A stretch of DNA of 64,000 nucleotides from Spirogloea muscicola (taxonomy: Eukaryota > Streptophyta > Zygnematophyceae > Spirogloeales > Spirogloeaceae): assembly GCA_009602725.1 (NCBI GenBank), contig WELB01000018.1, forward strand, positions 760,018 to 824,017, read 5' to 3'. The notes under the pieces were generated by a model, which was not told where the DNA came from, did no database searches, and saw nothing but the letters and a program-made list of their open reading frames with translations. Positions 13,880 through 25,576 of the stretch are shown here, in pieces (positions within the stretch are counted from its first letter, which is position 1; each line of letters starts with the position of its first letter). Both the position numbers and the translations under genes were made by a program.

Positions 13880-16800
13880 TCAAAGGTGTGAGAGCGGCTG
13901 TAGCTCCCGCAGAATGGCAGCCCCGACACGCATGCCATCCACCGCAGCGCTGACAATGCCCCCAGCGTAACCAGCCCCTTCGCCCACCGGATAGAGGCCC
14001 GGATGAGACACTGACTGGAAGCTACTATTGTCCCTGTCCACTCTCACGGGAGCACTCGTGCGCGTCTGCACACGTGATCAGAGGTGCATTTAAGTCGATG
14101 AGAAGCAGCCACATACTCTTTGCACCTAGGCAGACCCCCTGACTAAGTAAATAGCCTGTGCAGTTGCTTACATTGTGGAGTATGCAGAATGTGAATTGTT
14201 AGCATTCCCAGTCATATACTCGTTATTGTTGATTTAAATGGCAAGTGAGGAGCACCTCTACGCCATGGAGCAGCGCTGACTCGTGAATGAAGCCTGGGAG
14301 CTGCACGAAAAACACCAATTTTTCAATCTACCATCCCCTGACAATCTACCATCGCCTGACTTTACAGATAAAACTCCACTCTTAGCAGATTGGTGGGGCT
14401 TCCTTGAAGTACTTGCTGGCATGAGATTGCAGCATCAGTAGAAGCAGTACCTGTCGATCAAATCGAACAAGGGCCTCCTTAAGTGCCTGCGTGATAGTGA
14501 CAGGATAGATCTCATCCAACCTGGACGACCGCACTCCCAGTCGATAGCTAGAAATGGGAAGGTGTTGCTCTGTGAATTCACTCCCAATACTTCAGTCAGG
14601 ACATAGATCTACAACGACGGGTCAGCCAGGGGGGATTCTCTAAGGTGCATGCTGTGACCAGCAGTCGATACATGTAAAGTATCGGCGTGGAGAGCAGTGA
14701 AGCATCAGAAGTCACTGCTGCAAGCTTGGCTGGTCAAATCCTGCAGATAAATGCAGTAGAGGTGGTAAAAGCTCTTGTACTCACCTGAACTTCGACCAGC
14801 CAGGAAGTCTGGCACGCTTTGCACTGGCACAACGAATTTGCCTCCACCTCTTAGAGCAGCCTCACGCTCGTAAGCCCTCTGTCAAGTGGACGGACAGAAT
14901 CCCAAGGTCATGTCAAGAGAGCCGTCTGACTCTATGCCACATCGATTGTGCATTGCTTATCAGCGTGCTTGATTCTGAATCCATCATTGATCTGCTAATA
15001 TTCAGGTGTTAATCAAGAATACCTGAAAGGCAACGCCTGCTAACGGACCCCACTCCGCGACAAACGGCTTATAGTCTTGCTGAGTGACTGTGACCACCAG
15101 GGCAGCATTGGCCCACTTGGAGGCTCGTTTGGAAAATGACATTCCATTGACACAGAGCTCCGACTCGTTTATGCTTGTGGGTACCACCTGTAGCAGCCAC
15201 GAACCAGCTTGATTAATTCCAAGCGGTCTCACAAGTGCTTCACATACAGCACATAGGAGTGCCTTACTGCAAGATTGTGTGGAATGTCTATGGCCAGAAA
15301 GCTTTGGCGGCTGATGCCAGAAAGGTCCAGCCACCTCTTAAGAGAGTGTAGACAACTATACGCCAGCACCATTTCACGCCTACCTGACCACCTGGGCACA
15401 TGCAGAATGAGTAGCAGCCTCGACTGGCAATGTGCTCGCCGCCTGCATTTGATCCTTTTGAAGATCCGGACCTCAGATCTGTTGCCAAGGAGTAGTCTGC
15501 TACTGGCAATTTGCCCTTGCCACGATCCACCAGCTTCGCCAAATAGCCGTACTGTCAGGTGCAAGTGACCACAGCAGCTTCATGTGGCTCAGAGCACACT
15601 CAGCTTCAAGAAACTCAAAAACATGAACAGAGCGTACAAGTCTTCTTGCACTCTGCTTGAGCACTGCATGGCCAGATCAGCCATTAATTGAATCTCCTCA
15701 CTTACAAGTACCACATTCACTATGCAACTTCCAATTTTATCCAAATCTGCTGTGTGATAGTTGGTGTGTGGACCTGAATACTGTTGATGAGCTCCTGAGG
15801 ATGTTCGACCCTAAAACCCACCTACAAAAGGGCAGCAAAGAGGTCAATGACAAGGTGCAGTGACGCTCACAATGCATCCGCAGCTCCTAGAATAGAACTG
15901 CATGCAGTAGACTCACCAGTGGGTGAGGGCTCTACTCACCGCTGTGTCCTTTGGGGTCATGTGTACTCCATGAGATAAAAGGATGTCGTAAACATCGCGA
16001 GCTGAATGGCCTGTTCCAAGGACGACCCGATCAGCCTCAAGGACTTCTCCTTGTGCTGATTGGAATGCTCCAGACTGCTGCACTGTTCTCACTTGTATGC
16101 CCGCAAGTCGGCCTCCCCACACCACCAGATCCTCCATGATGGTACCAAATCGAATGTCAACCTGGCCAGAAGTGCCCACAGTAAAAGGCCGATAGGTGCA
16201 AGCCTCTTAGGGGATCACAACATCCTAGTACATCTGCGTCAGGTTTGATACGGCAGGACACCCTACGAAGTTTCTGTATTATCTGCGTGTTCACTGTCTT
16301 CAACAGAACCTCACTGCATTGCTTTTCTTTATGGTGCTGGTTTGCTACCTTCATTGTCATGGTCAGCGGCGCTTACCCCAAGTTGCTGCAAACAGTGCCG
16401 CATGTTGATGAGTATGTGAACAAGAAGATCTGTGCCAAGATGAGGTTTGCCGTCAACAAGTACACGTGATGGAGCTCCAAACCGCACTAAGGCATTCAGA
16501 ATCTGCTCCAGCACAAGTCTTCCATCAGGGGCAATGGTCCTTGCAGGGTCTCTGCAGAGAGCTGGTTGCAATCACTGGATTCTACTCTTGGCATGTAGTG
16601 GAGTTGAAGTGTAGGTGTAGATTTTATGTAGGTTCAAGTAGATGCTTGACAAAAGAATGACAATTTTCCGCACAACCAGAGCACCTATTGGGGTCTGAGA
16701 AACTCAAGATGCCCAATGTAAATATACCTTACGAACTTCGGTGCTATTTTTGCCAATCCTGGTTGTCAACTTGCCATCACTCCAGGTCCCTGCCCCTCCC

Positions 16801-18042
16801 TGAGCCGGAACTTTGTGTAGACACAGTAGACAATGTTGTGCAGCTGTCTAAATCAGTAGGATGTGAAGCTTCCTTCACTCCATAATGCCAAACTTGAGTT
16901 GCAGCTGACGGTCGTATTCACAACAGATTGTGCAACTCAGAAGGCAGAGGCTATTGCCAGTGTTTGAGAACCGAAGTCTTCATAGGTAGGAGTCTGTGTA
17001 CCTCCCCAAAGCAGAAATTGCTGTTCTTGTCTATCTGCTTCCGCACAACCAGAGCGCCAATATCGCGACCTCTTGCTTCAACGGGCTGGCCCCTCTCAAT
17101 AAGAACCACTTTCTGCCCTGCTTCTGCGAGCTCCATGGCAGCAAAGAGACCACCTGGTCCGCTTCCCACAACCACAACTGCAGTGCTGTGTCGCTTGCGT
17201 CGAGGCTCAGCGTGCGGTCGTCCATGATCTGCATCATCATGTCCTTTGCTCGACGGGCCTTCCGAAGTCTTCTCAGTGTCACTGGGCACACGTGCTTCTT
17301 CTACAAGATTGTCCCAATGGGTGACAATGTCTGTGTTAGACAATGGTGATACCTTCTCAGCTTTTACTGACGCTGGCTCAGAGCTGGGCTGGGATAGACG
17401 CTCAAGTCGGTTCTGTTTCTCCTGTAGCCTTAAGGGTGTCGCTCCAGCCTTTCTCAATGAACTCCTGATCGCAGCCACGTCAACGTCCACAACATAGACA
17501 AAGCTAAGCTCCTGCACAAGGTTCCCCACTCCTGAGCAGGTGAGGAATTGAACAACAGATTGAATAAGTCTTACCTTACAAGCCACTGGTCTACTATCTT
17601 CTCCACTGATCATACAGTGCACTGTACATGTGATTGGCTGCTTCACCTTCTTCTTCCGCGCATCAAACGACTTCCGCACTAACTGGATCGCCTCATGAGG
17701 AACATGCTCCACCTGAGCATGGGACTCCAGGACGATTAGGCACATTCGCAAACAAGGAAGTGATAGACTATATCATGCCCCCCGCAAATTCAAGTAGGGC
17801 AACTTCGAATGATGTAAATATATGGTGAGTTTGGCAAATGCCCAAGACTGCAAGTGCGGAAGTACCTTGCAACCAAGGCGAGATGCTATGGACATGAGCA
17901 CGTCATCAGTGACGTCCATGTTGTCCTTGCCTTTGTCTTTGTCCACAAGGACATCTACTCCGTAGAGCCGCCACCAAGACTGAGCCTCCGACCTCTCAGC
18001 TTCCGCAGAGCCCCTTCTTGTGCCACTGCCAGTCCTGGACAT
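13880..18042 (-). CDS. FAD-dependent oxidoreductase, PDE327/COG2509-like
   Basis: Thirteen exons (high to low): 18042-17866, 17712-17575, 17511-17002, 16799-16728, 16502-16377, 16161-15940, 15821-15774, 15551-15384, 15187-15023, 14878-14785, 14569-14451, 14300-14256, 14065-13880. They give 689 residues. The FAD dinucleotide fold is VVVVGSGPGGLFAAMELAEAG at about 217-237, with LIERG at the end of strand 2. Family blocks follow: NSNFCFGEGGAGTWSDGKL, VDGKPHLGTD, FRVEHPQELIN, GGEHIASRGCYSFCMCPGG, and a C-terminal GEGAGYAGGIVSAAVDG. This is the family of Arabidopsis PDE327 (pigment defective) and bacterial COG2509 dehydrogenases, whose substrate is unknown. An in-frame stop 12 bases upstream supports ATG 18042. 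No obvious plastid transit peptide is visible. Eleven of twelve introns are phase 0. Confidence 0.9.
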
Positions 18043-18634
18043 TATGCAATGCTACTCTCAGCACAGCAGACCACGGCTACTTGTAATGATTTGACCCTTG
18101 GTGAAGGCAAGGGAAAGTGACGAGCCTGGCATGCAGTTGCCTCTTCTGAAGAATTCTGTCGGAGTTCTCTGATGCTCTAGCCATGCCGACAAAGCTGTAA
18201 TTAGTGATTATCTGGTCAATTGACCGACCTCCAGCTCACTACGAGCGCCGCTTCCACTCGCTTGTCATGCGCAGCTGACGACGCTGACCTGAGCTGCTTG
18301 CCAGGAGGTCCGGGGACCGGCTTCGCGGTCCTGGAATGCGTCGCCTTTGTCGCACCGCAGCACCGGCTTGTCCGGGCATGAGGCGAGCTCGCGCGGCGCC
18401 GCCAGAGCTCGCCGCAGGGCCAGGCCCGGCCCGGCGGCGGCGGCGGCGCGCTGGCCGCCTGTCTGGACGGGCTCCCAGCCGCAGGGAGGAGCCGAGCACG
18501 GTGCGCGAGCGTGGCCATGGGCAAGTGCCCTGGGCCCCGCGCCGCAGTGGCCTCGCTCGCACCGCTGGCGCCGTGTTGGCGAGGCGCGGTCTAACGACGC
18601 GCCGCCGCAAGCCAGGCACAGCGGCAATGGACGA

Positions 18635-18636
<2 letters not shown>

Positions 18637-18671
<35 letters not shown>
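18637..18671. repeat. (GCC)n array
   Basis: About eleven GCC units in the divergent promoter region. Confidence 0.9.
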
Positions 18672-18672
<1 letters not shown>

Positions 18673-18936
18673 GTGCGGCGGCTGCGAGGGCGTGGGATAA
18701 CCGAGTCCGAAGCGGGTGACCGGAGCGACAGGCTCAATACACCACCGTTTTGATTTGCCATCCCTTTGACCGCCAATCCTCAGCTGGAACCGGGTCGTCT
18801 CGGCCACTGGAATGCGGGCCGCAGACGTGCTTAACCGGGGTCCGCGGTTAGCTGAGCCGGGCTAGCGCGGTTAGCCGAGCCCCGCTTTGCCATCCAAGGA
18901 GGGGATCAACAGGTGTCGCCGCTTCCGCGCGCCCGC

Positions 18937-18972
18937 CATCGCCGCCGCCGCTGCCGCCGCCGCCGCCGCCTG
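18937..18972. repeat. (GCC)n array upstream of the B12D-like gene
   Basis: Imperfect GCC array about 210-245 bases upstream of the B12D-like start codon. Confidence 0.85.
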
Positions 18973-19180
18973 CGCCGCGAGGCGCGCAGGTGAGCGTGGG
19001 AAAGCAACACCGCCCGAGCGAGCCGCAGGCGGCGCCGAGCTCCAGCCCGGCGCGACGGGGCTTGGAGCAGCGGCGCTGCTGCCTGCTGCTGCTGCGACGG
19101 CGTGCCGCTGACGACGTTGTGCTCGCGCGCCGCGCTCGCGGAGGTACAGCTCTGCCAGTGGAGCTGAGGCTGCCGCCGTC

Positions 19181-20650
19181 ATGGAGGAGGGCGCCACCCC
19201 GTACCTGCGCCGTCAGGCGAGGCACCGCCAACCTCTCCGTGCTGCCCTGGTTGCCAAAGCTAGGCTAGGGCTCGCAGTGCCTCGCTCTTGCATAGCTCTG
19301 AGGCTTTCTGTCCCACGCACTCAGAAGCAAGACTGAGCGTGAGCCAGAGTCGCAGGTCGGCAGGCAAGCACCATAAGTAGACCCACTGCACTCGTGATAC
19401 TCTTGAGCGAGTATCATGTCGTTCCTAGGGCCTCGAACGAGCTGTACTGTGTAACGCCTCCGCGGCGACGGTCTGGCACATCCTGTGTGCCTCTTCATGT
19501 GGCCGGCTTCTCAGTCCGACCCCAAGTTGCACCGATTCTGGAGCTAATCTGCACATAGTCGTGTGCACGAGGTGGTACAGGGCATGAAGGTCATGCAGGC
19601 GATCAGGGATTCCAGCAACGCGGAAGCAAAGCAGGTTGCCCCATCGAGGGCCTCGTCCACCTCGACTCACGCCGCCGGCCACAAGGACCCCACCCTCCTG
19701 CACCCCAAGGGCCGGGAGCATGTCCCACGCAGGCCCCCGGGGAGCGCGCACGGCCTCCCCGGCCACACCATGCACCAGCAGGGCTCTCTGCCTGGGTATG
19801 CACCAGCTTCCGTTCTGCGGCATCTGCCATCTGAAACCCTCACAGCAGCTCGCTACCCTCGACAGCTGCATTGAGATTGCTTGGTCTGCCTTGTGCACCG
19901 CAACTTATCTGGAGGGATAGGGGGATAGAGGGCTTCTTGATCTACATGGCGACTTGGGTACTTTACCTTTTACCAGCAAATGCTGGTGCCTCCGCTGACT
20001 TGAATGGTCAATGCTTTGCTTACAGCTGGAGCTTGAGTCGGTACCTGGCTTCACCTGCATTGTTGCCTATCTATCCGCTCTTTATTGCCGTTGGAGCTGG
20101 CTTGGGGCTCGCCGGCTGGATCGTCTATCGCCACCACTATTTGTCACCTGGTATCACGTTCAGCAAGGATCGCCGCAAAGGGTTCCCAGAAATCGACGAT
20201 CCCCAGTTCTTGAAGCAGGGAGAGTACTACTCTCAGTCAAGTGCCCTCCGCAAGCTCAGCCACAGCCGGGATGTCGATGCAGCTGGCATGGTGAAGGATG
20301 TGAGTGATTACAATGGCCAGACTGGGTCTTGCCTTTCTGTCCCGTGCCTGTTCAGTATAATGTCCCTCATTGTCATGCACGTCACCCCTTCTTATGCAGA
20401 AGCTCCTCTGCGTGTTACCATAAGGATAAATAGATTATATGGACGTGGCTCGTAGAAGGGCTTTATATGGAGATGGTTCTCCCCTCTACATCTCTCGACC
20501 TCCGTGACTTGCCGTGAGCGTGCCTGGCTGAGGTGGTCCATGCAGGTGCAACATGCTCTGGAACCCCCGGCACTTCCTGGGGATGACAAGGCGGCTGTTG
20601 GCAAGCCAGGTGGCAAGGGAATGAGCAAGCCAATGGGTTCCACTTTGTAG
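19181..20650 (+). CDS. B12D / NADH-ubiquinone reductase MLRQ-like small membrane protein
   Basis: Three exons, 19181-19200, 20026-20299 and 20546-20650, give 132 residues. The tiny first exon (MEEGATP, splitting the Pro codon) was picked because its donor phase fits the acceptor at 20025. It is the least certain part, and intron 1 is 825 bases. The core PALLPIYPLFIAVGAGLGLA is followed by GWIVYRHHYLSPGITFSKDR and LKQGEYYSQSSALRKLS. This matches the B12D/NDUFA4-type layout: one hydrophobic helix entered by a Pro-Leu-Phe motif, then a basic 'NP.V....' segment. Plant B12D proteins are about 85-90 residues and sit in the mitochondrial inner membrane. The extra C-terminus, rich in Gly, Lys, Pro and Met, has no counterpart I know. 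Confidence 0.7.
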
Positions 20651-22760
20651 ACGTATCACCCAACCTTCTCCTTAGAGCATGTTGGCCTCTTGGAGATGTA
20701 TGGAGAAGCATTTCATGCTCAGTGGTACACTTCGAAGCGAGTACAGGTTTTTTGGCTTCAGTTCAAAAGCCCTTGGGAGCTTCTTAATGCCAAAGCTGGC
20801 ATTGACTAGGTGCAACTTCTGCGTAATCAGTAGGATAAGAGCCGGTGCAGCACCGTTGGGAAGCTTTACTGAGTAATTATTGCCAATGTCATATTGATAT
20901 GCACCTAGGGCAATCTAGGCATTCACAGCTGAATTGCTTTGAATTTGCTTGCAGTGGTCTGCCCTTAAGATCATGCGCTTTCAGTGCCATCGATACATCG
21001 ATTGTGGCGATCATGTATAGAACTTGGTCTGCACAGCATGTAATAACAATATTATGTGGCCACACTTGGGCCCTCATACTCTTGAGTTCTCAGATGAGGC
21101 AGAAGCATTTCTCATATACGCACTTTGGATGATTTTGAAAATGATCGGCCAAGCAAGGAATGATGGAGCTTCTTCAGGCTCTTATCAGTGTCTGCTTGTC
21201 TTCGTCCTCCTTGCTTCTCTGCAGTGCTCACTTAGGGGGAACCTCAGAAGCTGTGGATGAGGCATGGTTTGCCATAACTCCTCCAGTTTGCCAGGCAGAA
21301 AGTAGCGGCTGCAGACAAGATCATTGTTGCCCTTGCAAGTACAGTCTTACTTAAGCCTACAACCACAGTAGTTTGCCTGCAGGCTACTCACAGAGACTGT
21401 TGATTATTGTCATGCATCGCCACTTTCCTGATATGTGTCTATGGCGGGACTGTCACAAGATTGACAATTCAAAGTATGTCAGCTTCATCGACCAGTGAGT
21501 TGCTTACTTGATCTGTATACTTCTACATTGCTGATGCCCTACAATCGTCAATATGTTGAGCACTGCAGTTGAATAGCAGGCAGGCAGCCTTGCTCACTGA
21601 TGTGTTCAGATATCCGTTCTTGTCAGGCTGCTCTTTCTGCAGTTCAGCAGCTTCTGTGATGTTCTTGTATAAATGTCAAGAATCTCCACCAAATTTAAGG
21701 TTGTCCAAGGCCAGCCGAGGGTGCAGAGCTGAAGTTGCCGTTGTCAGACATCTGCAGTGCTGTCTTTGTGACTCTGCAGATTCTGCAGGAGGTAGAGAGA
21801 GCCCTGTTGCCAATGGAAATGGTCATAATAGTTGGGGCTTGAGATTGCTGCAAGTAATGAAAGAGCTGGGACAAGTGACAGTTTGCAGGATAGACTAGCA
21901 GGCCCACAACATGCCTGTGCAGATGAGGTCGGGAAAGTATGCAGGGTTGGGGGAGAGTTTCCAGAAAGGAGAGACTTTCAAGTAAGAGGACGATGGCTGT
22001 GATTGGGAGCCCAGAGAAAGAATGAACAACTCGACGTCCCCAGGGTGAGCTCACCGGTGCAAAGAATGTGGCTCAACGTGGGGACAGCCACTTTCTTTCG
22101 AGCTCGACTTCTCTTACATTCCCTGGTCAACGACCGAGAGTCGCATTACGCACGAGGGGACGAAGAAATGTACCCAGCACCAGAAAGGACAGGTCGAGCA
22201 GGCAAGTACCGGAAGCAGCAGTATGAGCGCGCCGGCGTAACAAGAGGAAAAGTGGCTGAAACAGAGCACACGAGAAGCACAGCATGAGTCGAATGACGAA
22301 GAACAACAGGCGGCCATACATTGACAGCTTCGTGTATATATATGTTGATGAGAGAGCTAGTTTCCTCACAAGCTTTGCAGTGGTAAGAACCAATGATCCT
22401 AACTCAGTTTCATTGTCACAAGAACGATCTGTGCCCACGGTCGCAGAGGGCAGGCACAAGTGCATGAGACAAGCGCAAGATTGAGCGTGCGAATTGATGA
22501 TGATTCCAGACTTATGTTTAAGTACGTGCACGTCAGTCGGCTTTGCAGTCGGATGGTAGGTAGCCTGTGTCAGCGAGGACAACTGGGAGTCACAGCCTTC
22601 TGCCATTCGTGCAACTTGTGCTTCTAAGCTGCGCTGTCCGCTGCCTGCCTGCTGCCATCGATCAGCCATGCTGCTTGCCCTGTGCTTTTTGCCGTTAATG
22701 CGGCTACTCATGGCAGTGGTGCTGTGCTTTAGGGTCTAGGTGCTGGCGCCTTCCGGCCCT
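20651..22760. other. Gene-poor, AT-richer stretch; nothing recognised
   Basis: Short open frames occur on both strands (for example 21695-22054 and 22127-22711, minus) but none shows a family motif or consistent exon joins. It may hold a non-coding transcript or decayed repeat, but the sequence gives no positive sign. Confidence 0.5.
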
Positions 22761-22769
22761 TGGACCTTG

Positions 22770-23470
22770 GCCAAAAAGGCCGGGCTGGCCTCTCACATCC
22801 ATTGCCTTACTTCGGAAGAGCTGTCTCTTCTTTGCTATTTTCTCTTCGTCACCCTGTTACCTTAGGCATCTTAGTATAGGGCTCCGTATAATGTAGCCTA
22901 GACTCTGCCTGAACAATGTATTGGCTTGAATTAGCCTCCCTTTCATTTCATGCGCTCCGCGCGCCTTCTCTCTTCTGGAGGAGCTGCTCCTTTCTTCGTT
23001 TCCCACTCTCTCCCCCCCCCCCCCAATTCCTCCCCTTTCTTTACTTTCCTCCCTCTCCTATCCCATTTCCTGGCTGGCCTCCCAGAAGAAGGCTCGCCCA
23101 TAGAGAAAGAGGGGCTGGCAAAGCCAGCCCAAAAAGAATGGACAATGTCCAAAGCCGATGAATGAGATGCCGAGGAAGGACTCCTCAACTCGACCAATCA
23201 CGACAACATACTAGGGAAGCTCAGTACCCGCGAGTGAGCAACATCAGGTCCCAGAGGCGTCGCCCCTTCTGGACGGGCATCTTTCTGCTCCCTACTCTCT
23301 CTTGATTATGTTCCTCTTTCCTTGTCCACTATTATTGGGCTGGCCTTTCACTTGAGGTTGAGCATCCTTCGTGGTACTTACTTGGTTGTTGTTAACACGC
23401 TCTTCTGCCCCCTTCGAATATTTTCCATTCTTTTCGGGCTAGCTTTCACAGCCCTCGCCCCTTCAAAAGA
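22770..23470. repeat. Cluster of four hairpin modules and tail motifs
   Basis: Modules at about 22770-22830 (+), 23090-23150 (-), 23330-23360 (+) and 23410-23470 (+). Each shows GGGCTGGC or its complement, with TTGTCCATTCTTTT or AAAGAATGGACAA beside it in most copies. A reversed tail motif (GTACCCGCGAGTGAGCAACA) lies at 23225-23250. A C homopolymer lies near 23011-23025. Confidence 0.65.
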
Positions 23471-23714
23471 GCTTACTTCGACAGCCGTGGCCTCCTTTTG
23501 AGAGAGAGCTGCTTCTTCGTCTTTTGGGAAGACCATTCTTTTTCTCAAACTCTCTTTGGCCTTCGTTTGTTTCAAATACACGAAAATCTTTGTATGGAAG
23601 TCGCCCCCTGCCCGCCATTACTTCGAGCGGCCTAGCACAGTGGCTAGGACATCTACAAATGGTTGCCGCCTGCTACTATCGACCCGCGTGGTTAGTTGCT
23701 GGTCGGCATGTAAG

Positions 23715-23850
23715 TATCACTGACTGATGCCTAGATACTGGACGCCAGGTTGCAAGCCCATCTGCTCCCAAGTAGAGCTCGTCCAGCTTTCAGGTGCAGA
23801 GTATGGACCTGAGCTCGAGGTAGACAGGCTGACTATGCGGCAGCGCAAGA
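23715..23850 (-). repeat. Family A repeat, partial copy
   Basis: Aligns on the minus strand with 6145-6330 and with 52350-52500: ACTGATGCC, ATACTGGACGC, CTCGTCCAGCTTTC and CCTGAGCTCG are shared in order. Just upstream, at 23628-23650, TAGCACAGTGGCTAGGAC resembles a tRNA A box, but no B box lies at normal spacing. Confidence 0.6.
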
Positions 23851-24119
23851 ACGACAGAAAGGGGCGAGGAGAGAAGAGAAGGACTCTTTCAGTAAGGGCG
23901 ATGGCTGTCTTGGTTCACGGTGCTCATGGATAGAGCAAGAGCTCAAGCGGAGCTAATACACTATCATGCAAAAAGCAGTGAGAGTGCAAGCTATGGGGCT
24001 ACACATGGCGAAGCTGTGGTCTAAGGCAGGAGGGGCTGAATAAGGCGAAGGAAGAGGCAGGAAGGACGCGGTGGGGCAGGGGTTTCGGCCGAGCGGCCCT
24101 CAAGAGGCTCTCTGATGGC

Positions 24120-24540
24120 GGGCCAAGAGCAGAAAAAGAAGAAAGAAAGGGCTCGCCCATTGAGGATAGGGGCTGGACAAGCCAGCCCAAAAAAGAATGA
24201 ACAAAGAACGAGAAGGGGGCCAGAGGAAGCCAGAGGAAGCGCTAAGAAACCAAAGCACACAAAGAAAGAAAGCAGCTACAAATCACTCAGTAACCCCTGC
24301 TAAGCAGCCGCAAATCAGAGATAGGGTCCTGCAAGTGGGTCCCCTGGACAGAGCCAGAGGCAGCAGCGAGGGCTCGTCCGGCACGAAGGTGCAGCGCACG
24401 GGCCATGGACCTCTGCAGCGAGACGGCCAAGCGCATGCGATACACTTGCGCCAGCGACCCGGCTGCAGGAAAGTCTACCCGTTCACCATGGAAGCGACGG
24501 GCGATTGCGTGGCGGGCGAGCTGGTAAGAGCGCCAGCTGC
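24120..24540 (-). mobile_element. 5'-truncated LINE copy (3' end only)
   Basis: Nearly identical to the 3' end of the full LINE (3285-3675): the last 80 or so codons, ending SDLRLLSRGY, then stop, then the 3' untranslated region with the same hairpin (GGCTGGACAAGCCAGCCC). The match stops abruptly near 24525, as expected for 5' truncation during target-primed reverse transcription. The high similarity suggests fairly recent activity of the family. Confidence 0.85.
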
Positions 24541-24769
24541 TGATGGCGCCTGCGAAACTGCGGAGAGCTGCCCTGCACAGACAGAAGCAAGCGAAGGCGC
24601 GAAACCCTAAACCAAGCCAACACACTGTGGATGCGTCAATAGCGAGTGGCCACTGGCAGGAAAGTAATGGGCTGCGGCTCCCATCCTCCACTTGTATCGC
24701 TAGTACGGGCTGGCACAGCGGGAAGGCGTCATTACTTCTGTCCATTTCTCAATTTCGAGCTGGCCTTTC

Positions 24770-24925
24770 TCAAACTAAACCCTAAATCCAAAATCCTGAA
24801 CCCTAAACCCTGAACAGACTAAACAAGGCTAAATATACCTAAAGTAAGGTGCCTAAGGTGACATCAATACCCACGGGTGAGCACAAACAAATTCTGACAA
24901 GCTAACTTGGGGAGCTGGAGCGCCG
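24770..24925 (-). repeat. Repeat shared with 48280-48385, next to CCCTAAA-like units
   Basis: Contains AGGTGCCTAAGGTGACATCA, then TACCCACGGGTGAGCACAAA, then TGACAAGCTAACTTGGGGAG, matching 48300-48385 closely. Read on the minus strand it carries a variant of the LINE-tail motif (GTGCTCACCCGTGGGTA). Degenerate CCCTAAA/CCCTGAA units lie at 24775-24820. Confidence 0.65.
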
Positions 24926-25290
24926 CCACGAAAGCCGGAGGCCTGACTTAGAGCGCGCCCTGCACGATGATGAAGAGCCAATGCTTGCGAGCGTGGAGGG
25001 AGACTGACAAATCATGCGATAGACCTGGGCCCACGAGCCAGCGGCACTGAAGTCAGCCGGCTCACCTCGCCTGCGGGACACGGCGCGCCGCGCAAGCCTG
25101 GCCAGGTAGGTCGAGCCACTGGGACCCGAAAGCCGCGTGCACATCCACGGCCAGGGGTACGATCTCGTCCTCAGCCGGGTGGTCTGCGCATTTGGCCGCC
25201 TTGCAGCGAGCGGCTGTCGCCGCTGCATCGCCAGCCCTCGAGGCAGAAAGCCCCGGAATGGCGCGATCCACCACATCGGTAGTGACCACA
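24900..25290 (-). mobile_element. Diverged second LINE fragment (endonuclease region)
   Basis: The minus strand encodes VVTTDVVDRAIPG, KCADHPAEDEIVPLAVDVHA and FSAAGSWAQVYRM. These parallel MVTTDAFDRSHP, KYADHPPEDEFFPLAIDIHG and FPAAGSLAQVYRM of the LINE at 3427-5757. It is a different, older lineage of the same element type, truncated at its 5' side near a hairpin module. Confidence 0.75.
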
Positions 25291-25575
25291 TTCTGGGCTG
25301 GGAGAGGCCAGCCCCCTTTTTGAATGAACAAAGTTCGCACTCACAAGCCGAGAAGGCGAGCTGACACCAGGCATTCACAGCCATTGCCCCATTGTGAACG
25401 AGGAGCTTTCATTCCCGGAAAATTGCTTCGTCGCGTGGCTCCCTTTTGAGCCCCAAGTAAGAAGAAAGACGGTCTCAGTAGTAGCGGGCGGTGGCTGGGA
25501 GAGGCCAGCCCAAAAAGAAGAATGAACAAAGTTCGCACTGACAAGCCGAGAAGGCGGGCTGACACCAGGCATCGT
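25290..25575 (-). repeat. Two hairpin modules inside an approximately 80-base direct repeat
   Basis: 25296-25376 and 25490-25573 share GCTGGGAGAGGCCAGCCC, AATGAACAAAGTTCGCACT, ACAAGCCGAGAAGGCG and GCTGACACCAGGCAT in order with few differences. The unit includes a hairpin module in minus orientation. Confidence 0.75.
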
Positions 25576-25576
25576 C

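Larger units (their letters stand above)
18043..19180. promoter_or_regulatory. Shared promoter region of divergent FAD and B12D-like genes
   Basis: About 1.1 kb between two divergent start codons, very GC-rich, with GCC arrays at 18437-18452, 18637-18671 and 18937-18972. Long open frames here are composition artefacts. No TATA box was identified with confidence. Confidence 0.5.

Noticed and set aside
21695-22711. Possible genes in the minus-strand open frames at 21695-22054 and 22127-22711
   Set aside because: No recognisable domain, biased low-information sequence, no partner exons with good splice sites.
23628-23770. tRNA-derived SINE from A-box-like TAGCACAGTGG
   Set aside because: The only B-box-like site (GGTTGCAAGCCC) is about 110 bases away and degenerate.
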